Below are positions 61,102 to 64,000 of a stretch of 64,000 bases of DNA, in pieces. Position 1 is the stretch's first letter, and every line of letters begins with the position of its first letter. Below the pieces are notes generated by a model. It saw only the letters and a program-made list of their open reading frames with translations. It was not told where the DNA came from and searched no databases. A program made the translations under genes and the position numbers. Source of the stretch: Candidatus Paceibacterota bacterium (GTDB lineage: Bacteria > Verrucomicrobiota > Verrucomicrobiia > Limisphaerales > UBA8199); the NCBI GenBank assembly GCA_035452965.1, contig DAOTCE010000021.1, positions 1 to 64,000 of the forward strand, read 5' to 3'.

Positions 61102-61764
61102 TCAGGCATGTCTGAGCACGCCGATTCGCGGGCAGAGCGGCTTGATTTCACAGGCGGCACAGTCGGGTTTGCGGGCATCGCAGCGGCGGCGGCCATGCCA
61201 GATCAGCCAGTGACTCAGCATCGTCCACTGCTCCTGTGGCACCAGGGCCATGAGGTCCTGCTCGATCTTCTCCGGGGCCGTCTCTTTGGTGAGCCCGAGC
61301 CGCTGGGACAGCCGGGCGACGTGCGTATCCACCACCACGCCGCAGCTGATATTGAAGGCATTGCCGAGCACGACATTGGCGGTCTTGCGGCCCACGCCGC
61401 CCAGTTGGGTCAGTTCCTCCATCGTGCGCGGGACCTGGCCCTTGTGCTTTTCCACCAGGGCCTGGCAACAAGCCTTAATGCTTTTGGCCTTGTTGCGAAA
61501 GAAGCCGGTGGTCTTGATGTCCCGTTCCAGTTCGGCCTGCGGCGCGCGCGCGTAATCGGCCGCGGAGCGATACTTGGTAAACAGCCCAGCCGTGACGAGA
61601 TTGACGCGCTTGTCGGTGCACTGGGCCGAAAGGATCGTGGCGATCAGCAGTTCCAGCGGGCAGGTGTGGTTCAGTTCGCAATGGGCGTCCGGGTGGGCCT
61701 GCTTCAGGCCGGCGATGATTGCCTGGAGCCTGGCCGTTTTGGCGTCTTTGGTTTCACGAGGCAT
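61102..61764 (-). CDS. nth: Endonuclease III (DNA glycosylase/AP lyase)
   Basis: It removes oxidised pyrimidines and nicks at abasic sites. The 220-residue protein has the helix-hairpin-helix LTQLGGVGRKTANVVLG with the catalytic Lys, the catalytic Asp in VVVDTHVAR, and the C-terminal [4Fe-4S] loop with C-X6-C-X2-C-X5-C spacing. ATG 61764 is the likely start. It is the first gene of an nth-lipoate ligase pair. Confidence 0.94.
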   Translation of the reverse strand: MPRETKDAKTARLQAIIAGLKQAHPDAHCELNHTCPLELLIATILSAQCTDKRVNLVTAGLFTKYRSAADYARAPQAELERDIKTTGFFRNKAKSIKACCQALVEKHKGQVPRTMEELTQLGGVGRKTANVVLGNAFNISCGVVVDTHVARLSQRLGLTKETAPEKIEQDLMALVPQEQWTMLSHWLIWHGRRRCDARKPDCAACEIKPLCPRIGVLRHA

Positions 61765-61790
61765 GTCTGGTTTGAGGCTAGACGCACTAA

Positions 61791-61817
61791 ACCCCGGCAG
61801 CAAGCTGCTGCCGGGGT
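61791..61817 (-). terminator. Strong stem-loop downstream of the EF-hand protein gene
   Basis: An 11-bp perfect GC-rich stem (61792-61802 with 61806-61816, AGC loop) ends the transcript of the gene at 61845 and precedes nth on the same strand. The minus-strand sequence after it is only TTTAG, so it is a moderate intrinsic terminator. Confidence 0.6.
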
Positions 61818-61844
61818 GACGTGATCAACTCTGCGGGCAGAGAG

Positions 61845-64000
61845 TTACTGAGGCGTGTCAGCCGGTTTCGCCGCGGCATCGGCTGGAGCCGCCGGCGCCG
61901 GGACCGCCGTTTCAACCTTCGCCGGCTCCTTGGTGCAGCACCACCGCGGTGTGGGGATGCACCCCTGCTTGAGGAGGAAGAAGGCGGCCACCGCCAGCAG
62001 GATGAGCACCACGATGATCTTTGGCCACGGGCTCTTCTTTTCGGCGAATGGGTCGACCAGGTCCCGCTGCGAGCCGGGCGGCAACGCGGCAACACCGGTG
62101 AGCGCCCCGCCGAACGGCACGTTCATCTTCGCCTTGGCGTTCACAGCCCAGCCGTTGGCGTCCAGGATGGGGCCGAGGTTGCGCCGTCGCAGCTTCAGCC
62201 ACGCCATGATCATTGAGGGCGCGGAAATGGCCAGCAGGATGATGATAATGACCAATGGGATCTGCCACCACGGCAAGCCGACGATCTTGCCGAAGATGCC
62301 GCCCAGGGCGGCCAGCAAGGTGGTCAGCACCAGGCCGATGGCCGCGAGTGTGCCGGTGTCAAACTTCGTCTTGGGCGGTTCCGCCGGTTTGGGCAATTCG
62401 CCGCCGGCTGTCGCCTTGGCGGCTGCCGCCAGTTTGGCGTCGGAGGCCGCGTCCGCTGCGGCGGCGCGTTTGGCCACCTGCTCTTCGATCATTCGCACCA
62501 GCTTTTTGTACGGTGCAAAGAACGCCTGCCGGATGCTGATCGGGTTGTCAATGATCTTGGTGATCGTCGCGTCCCAGTCACGGCCCTTGCGATCGAAGAA
62601 GATGCCGTTCCGGCCGACCATGAGGTTGTCGGAGTCGCCTCCGGTGAAGGCGGCAACGATCTGCATTTTTTCGCCCGTGCCCTTGCGATAGCAATCGCAA
62701 TAGGCAAGGTAGGTGCCCGCCAGCGCCGCCATGGCGGCGTGTTTGCCGGCGTCTTCGACCGTGAGGCACAGATCGCAGCTCCGCTGATCCAGGTAGAGGG
62801 TGCCGGCCTGGAAGATGGCCTTGTTCTTGCGGCCGTAGAAGTCGCTGAAGGAAACAAAGTTGTGGCAGAGCTGGTTGAGGTCGCGGTGGTAGTGCGCCAG
62901 GCGGTTGAGGCCGACCACGGCCTGGGCATTGCCTTCCTCCGCTTTGTCCTTGGCGATGAGCGCGGTGAGCGTTTCCTTCGCCTTGCCGGCCAGGATTTCC
63001 CGCACGCGCTTCACGCCGATTTTCTCGACCGATCCGCCCGCCTTGCTGCCCGTCCAGGCCTCGAAGGCGCCCAGCTTGGCGAGCAGCGCGGCCCAGTCGG
63101 CTTCCGTGAGCGAGGCTCGCTCTCCGAGGATAGGCTTAACCGCGGCGGCCTGGAAAGTGGCCATCGCGCCGGCCCAGGCCGGGTTAATCCCTTGCGTGAG
63201 GGGCAGCGGCTTGTTGGCGCTGATTTGTGCGAGCGGGAAACCGGCGATGTCCGCATTCGCGGCGGTCAGGTCCTTGGCGCCCAAGGCGAGGAACTCCTTC
63301 TCGTCGCGATTCAGCGCGTTGACGGAGCGCGGGTCGAACGCTGCCAGCCGGCAGCGGGCGAAGTAGTCATCCACTTTCGCTTTGACCGCTTTGACGGCAG
63401 TGGCGGCGGCTTCGGTGCCCGGACCGAGCGGCAGCAGCGCGGCATTGCCTTCGGCCTTTTTCCACCAATCGGAGTAGGCTGCCGCGTCGGTGAAGAACTG
63501 GTCCACTTTGGCCTGGTTGATGCCCGGCTTGCCGCTTGCGTCCAGGACCGACCCGAGGCACTCAATGATATCGTTGATGACGGCCTTGGTGGCGTCGTCG
63601 CCGGCTGAGTCCGCGGGCACAATGCCGTCGCCGTTAAAAGGTTTGGCGGCGAAGACCTGGGCGGCGGCGGCGGCTTCCTCGACAGTAATCTCCGCGGATT
63701 CGGCCTTGCCCAGGACCTTCCTCGCGAAGTTGGCGATCAGCGTGCCTTCGGCGGTGGTATCATTGATGGCGGCCGGTCGGAGCGTGGGCGAGCTTCTTAG
63801 CAGGTCGTCCGGGTTCCTGAGCAGGTTGCCGGCCCACTTGACCGCCGCGATGAGTTCCGGCGCGCGGACGCGCCCGTCTTTGTCCGTGTCAATCAAGGCC
63901 AGGGTTTCTTTGTCGAACTCGAGTCCTGAAGTCGGGCAGGCCAGGGCCACCCACAGCTTGAGGTCGAGTTGGTCAATCGCCAACAGGTCCGCGCCGGTAT
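61845..64000 (-). CDS. Large EF-hand-containing membrane protein of unknown function (5' end cut by the window)
   Basis: More than 715 residues are visible. The frame stays open past base 64000 (preceding residues TGADLLAIDQLDLKLW), so the true start is outside the window; a TTG at 63983 is the only candidate inside. An EF-hand-like loop DTDKDGRVRAPE occurs near the start of the visible part. Helical Ala-rich sequence follows, then a conserved-looking stretch FVSFSDFYGRKNKAIFQAGTLYLDQRSCDLC. The C-terminal part has about three membrane helices and ends in an Ala/Pro tail. I cannot name a family. Confidence 0.8.
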   Translation of the reverse strand, partial: TGADLLAIDQLDLKLWVALACPTSGLEFDKETLALIDTDKDGRVRAPELIAAVKWAGNLLRNPDDLLRSSPTLRPAAINDTTAEGTLIANFARKVLGKAESAEITVEEAAAAAQVFAAKPFNGDGIVPADSAGDDATKAVINDIIECLGSVLDASGKPGINQAKVDQFFTDAAAYSDWWKKAEGNAALLPLGPGTEAAATAVKAVKAKVDDYFARCRLAAFDPRSVNALNRDEKEFLALGAKDLTAANADIAGFPLAQISANKPLPLTQGINPAWAGAMATFQAAAVKPILGERASLTEADWAALLAKLGAFEAWTGSKAGGSVEKIGVKRVREILAGKAKETLTALIAKDKAEEGNAQAVVGLNRLAHYHRDLNQLCHNFVSFSDFYGRKNKAIFQAGTLYLDQRSCDLCLTVEDAGKHAAMAALAGTYLAYCDCYRKGTGEKMQIVAAFTGGDSDNLMVGRNGIFFDRKGRDWDATITKIIDNPISIRQAFFAPYKKLVRMIEEQVAKRAAAADAASDAKLAAAAKATAGGELPKPAEPPKTKFDTGTLAAIGLVLTTLLAALGGIFGKIVGLPWWQIPLVIIIILLAISAPSMIMAWLKLRRRNLGPILDANGWAVNAKAKMNVPFGGALTGVAALPPGSQRDLVDPFAEKKSPWPKIIVVLILLAVAAFFLLKQGCIPTPRWCCTKEPAKVETAVPAPAAPADAAAKPADTPQ

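Overview
The window is GC-rich, densely packed bacterial chromosomal DNA. I see no rRNA, tRNA, CRISPR array, prophage or complete insertion sequence. The gene content points to the PVC superphylum, most likely Verrucomicrobiota. The clues are a DUF1800/DUF1501 pair with a very large multidomain DUF1800 protein, a DUF5069 protein, a GreA factor with a long N-terminal extension (as in Chlamydia), several Gfo/Idh/MocA oxidoreductases with a TIM-barrel sugar isomerase, PQQ-propeller and NEW3 proteins, and secreted glycan-active enzymes. The phylum is an inference from gene families; no marker rRNA is present.

Layout. 1-6.1 kb: a secretin with its own intrinsic terminator, a DUF5069 protein, GreA-like factor and RsmB. 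6.4-13.6 kb: the standout locus, one co-directional operon hdrC-hdrB-hdrA-mvhD-mvhG-mvhA-maturation protease. It encodes a complete heterodisulfide-reductase/[NiFe]-hydrogenase complex of the electron-bifurcating type and is preceded by three 20-bp-phased palindromic repeats. 13.6-25.4 kb: a repeat-bearing intergenic region, a histidine kinase with a stand-alone receiver, a glycosyltransferase, a PQQ propeller, a HAD protein, a GAF protein, alanine dehydrogenase, a YihY protein and an NCS1-like permease. 25.6-29.4 kb: dnaE with two odd in-frame insertions. 29.7-35.4 kb: secreted carbohydrate-related proteins (a large duplicated unknown, an esterase and a GH36 alpha-galactosidase). 35.5-38.4 kb: an ABC-2 permease/ATPase/NEW3 operon. 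38.6-46.1 kb: the DUF1800-DUF1501-pseudopilin-like operon. 46.7-48.7 kb: a Gfo/Idh/MocA plus isomerase pair. 48.8-52.7 kb: an operon of PepSY protein, unknown membrane protein, response regulator and histidine kinase. 52.9-59.3 kb: DUF554, a second Gfo/Idh/MocA, a membrane protein plus winged-helix regulator, IspH, CreD and DUF1361. 59.4-64 kb: FmdB, HAD phosphatase, lipoate-ligase-like protein, endonuclease III, and a large EF-hand-containing membrane protein cut by the window edge.

How it fits together. The Hdr-Mvh operon suggests an anaerobic or hydrogen-metabolising lifestyle: H2 oxidation (or production) coupled by flavin-based bifurcation to ferredoxin and a disulfide or similar acceptor. 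The rest suggests a heterotroph that degrades extracellular glycans and has a complex envelope. Regulatory highlights are the hdr upstream repeats, an 11-bp phased repeat that occurs at two distant intergenic sites in opposite orientation, and a CTTTGTG-type palindrome found both before the winged-helix regulator's operon and before ispH.
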